This document shows, in pieces, positions 40,970 through 41,328 of a stretch of 41,328 nucleotides of DNA. The notes beneath the pieces are model-generated. The model saw only the letters and a program-made list of their open reading frames with translations. It was not told the origin of the DNA and made no database searches. This stretch comes from Thamnocephalis sphaerospora. Lineage: Eukaryota; Zoopagomycota; Zoopagomycetes; Zoopagales; Sigmoideomycetaceae. The position numbers were made by a program, and so were the translations under genes. Position 1 is the stretch's first letter. Every line of letters begins with the position of its first letter. The stretch lies in the NCBI GenBank assembly GCA_003614735.1, contig KZ992498.1:1-41328 (forward strand), in the 5' to 3' direction.

Positions 40970-41328
40970 ATGGCTCAGCTGCATCCGCGGTTTGCTGGAC
41001 TGCCGCCAGAGCTACAGCGACATGTCCTGGTCTTTCTTGATTACCGCACGGCCCTGCGCCTCCTCTGCAGCAGTCGGTCCATGGCCGCTCTACTGCGCGC
41101 TGACAATGCACTCTGGCGCATCTACTACGAGCACGCATTTCCAGAGTGCGATCGCGAGCGCAAGATTTACCTGTGGCTTCATGCCCGCCGTCACCATCTT
41201 TCAGCGGCCGAAGCGGCGGCGGACCCACGCCCGCGTAACTTTGCCTGGCGACCACTGTTGCAGCAACGGGTTGCGCTAATGTACAACTGGATTCACGACC
41301 GAACCAAGACGACGTGCGTACCGTTGGA
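40970..41328 (+). CDS. F-box protein (5' part, cut by window end)
   Basis: Open from an ATG at 40970 to the right edge (119 codons). Residues 10-55 form an F-box (LPPELQRHVLVFLDYRTALR, then ALLRADNALWRIYYE), the motif that docks substrate receptors to Skp1 in SCF ubiquitin ligases. The region after it (NFAWRPLLQQRVALMYNW) fits the usual helical extension. The substrate-binding part lies beyond the window. The gene is divergent from the Gbp2-like gene, with 248 bp between start codons. Confidence 0.78.
   Translation, partial: MAQLHPRFAGLPPELQRHVLVFLDYRTALRLLCSSRSMAALLRADNALWRIYYEHAFPECDRERKIYLWLHARRHHLSAAEAAADPRPRNFAWRPLLQQRVALMYNWIHDRTKTTCVPL

Noticed and set aside
1-41328. Transposons, retroelements, LTRs, integrated viruses, CRISPR arrays, rRNA
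   Set aside because: No transposase, reverse transcriptase, integrase or capsid-like frame, no long terminal or inverted repeats and no spaced repeat array were seen by eye.

Overview
The window reads as eukaryotic nuclear DNA: almost every recognisable gene is split by short introns (mostly 53-113 bp) with GT-AG ends, CTRAC/TACTAAC-like branch points and TATA boxes. The gene content points to a fungus, probably an early-diverging lineage: a Tps2-type trehalose-phosphate phosphatase, a Gbp2/Hrb1-type SR/RRM protein, a Rhizomucor-type class 3 lipase and a Ser/Thr-rich mucin-like wall protein, next to an RSPRY1-type RING/SPRY ligase better known from animals. No transposon, retroelement, CRISPR array, rRNA or convincing tRNA was seen. 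Lineage is inference from gene content only.

Layout, left half. 1-1803 (+) is the 3' part of a Tps2-like gene; 2630-3763 (+) a secreted lipase; 3818-4851 (+) an unrecognised gene whose last three exons fit; 4924-5201 (-) a weak candidate; 5625-5840 (-) a small secreted protein; 6219-7622 (-) cystathionine gamma-lyase; 8482-9630 (+) a six-exon HAD hydrolase; about 9690-10060 (-) a possible small membrane protein; 11062-11406 (-) a 68-residue acidic protein; about 11609-12273 (+) an unresolved gene with a poly(A) signal; 12353-15719 (-) the anaphase-promoting complex subunit APC3/Cdc27 in eight exons; 16176-17330 (-) a mucin-like wall protein with seven 14-residue repeats; 17519-18654 (-) two unresolved candidates.

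Layout, right half. 19178-22009 (+) a TM9/EMP70 protein in eleven exons; 22222-22906 (-) a small five-exon protein with a roadblock-like look; 23139-24014 (-) a seven-helix membrane protein; 24382-27816 (-), possibly from 28191, a twelve-exon RSPRY1-like E3 ligase; 29053-29926 (+) glucosamine-6-phosphate N-acetyltransferase; 30324-31209 (-) mitochondrial ribosomal protein mL46; 31615-33293 (+) an eleven-exon epoxide hydrolase; 34510-37011 (+) an intronless orphan seven-helix receptor-like protein with a long tail; 37553-40721 (-) a Gbp2/Hrb1-like mRNA-binding protein in ten exons; 40970-end (+) an F-box protein cut by the window edge.

This is mainly an ordinary housekeeping block, not an operon or cluster. 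Loose themes are wall and surface biology (GNA1 for chitin precursor, mucin-like protein, lipase, TM9 sorting, two seven-helix proteins) and ubiquitin/cell-cycle control (APC3, RSPRY1-like, F-box). Exon models were built by reading frames and splice phases by eye; for the named genes all exon lengths sum to an open frame. I did not find a clear new multi-gene system. The best leads are the RSPRY1-like ligase, the orphan receptor-like protein, two GC-AG introns, one outsized intron, and several real-looking genes I could not name.
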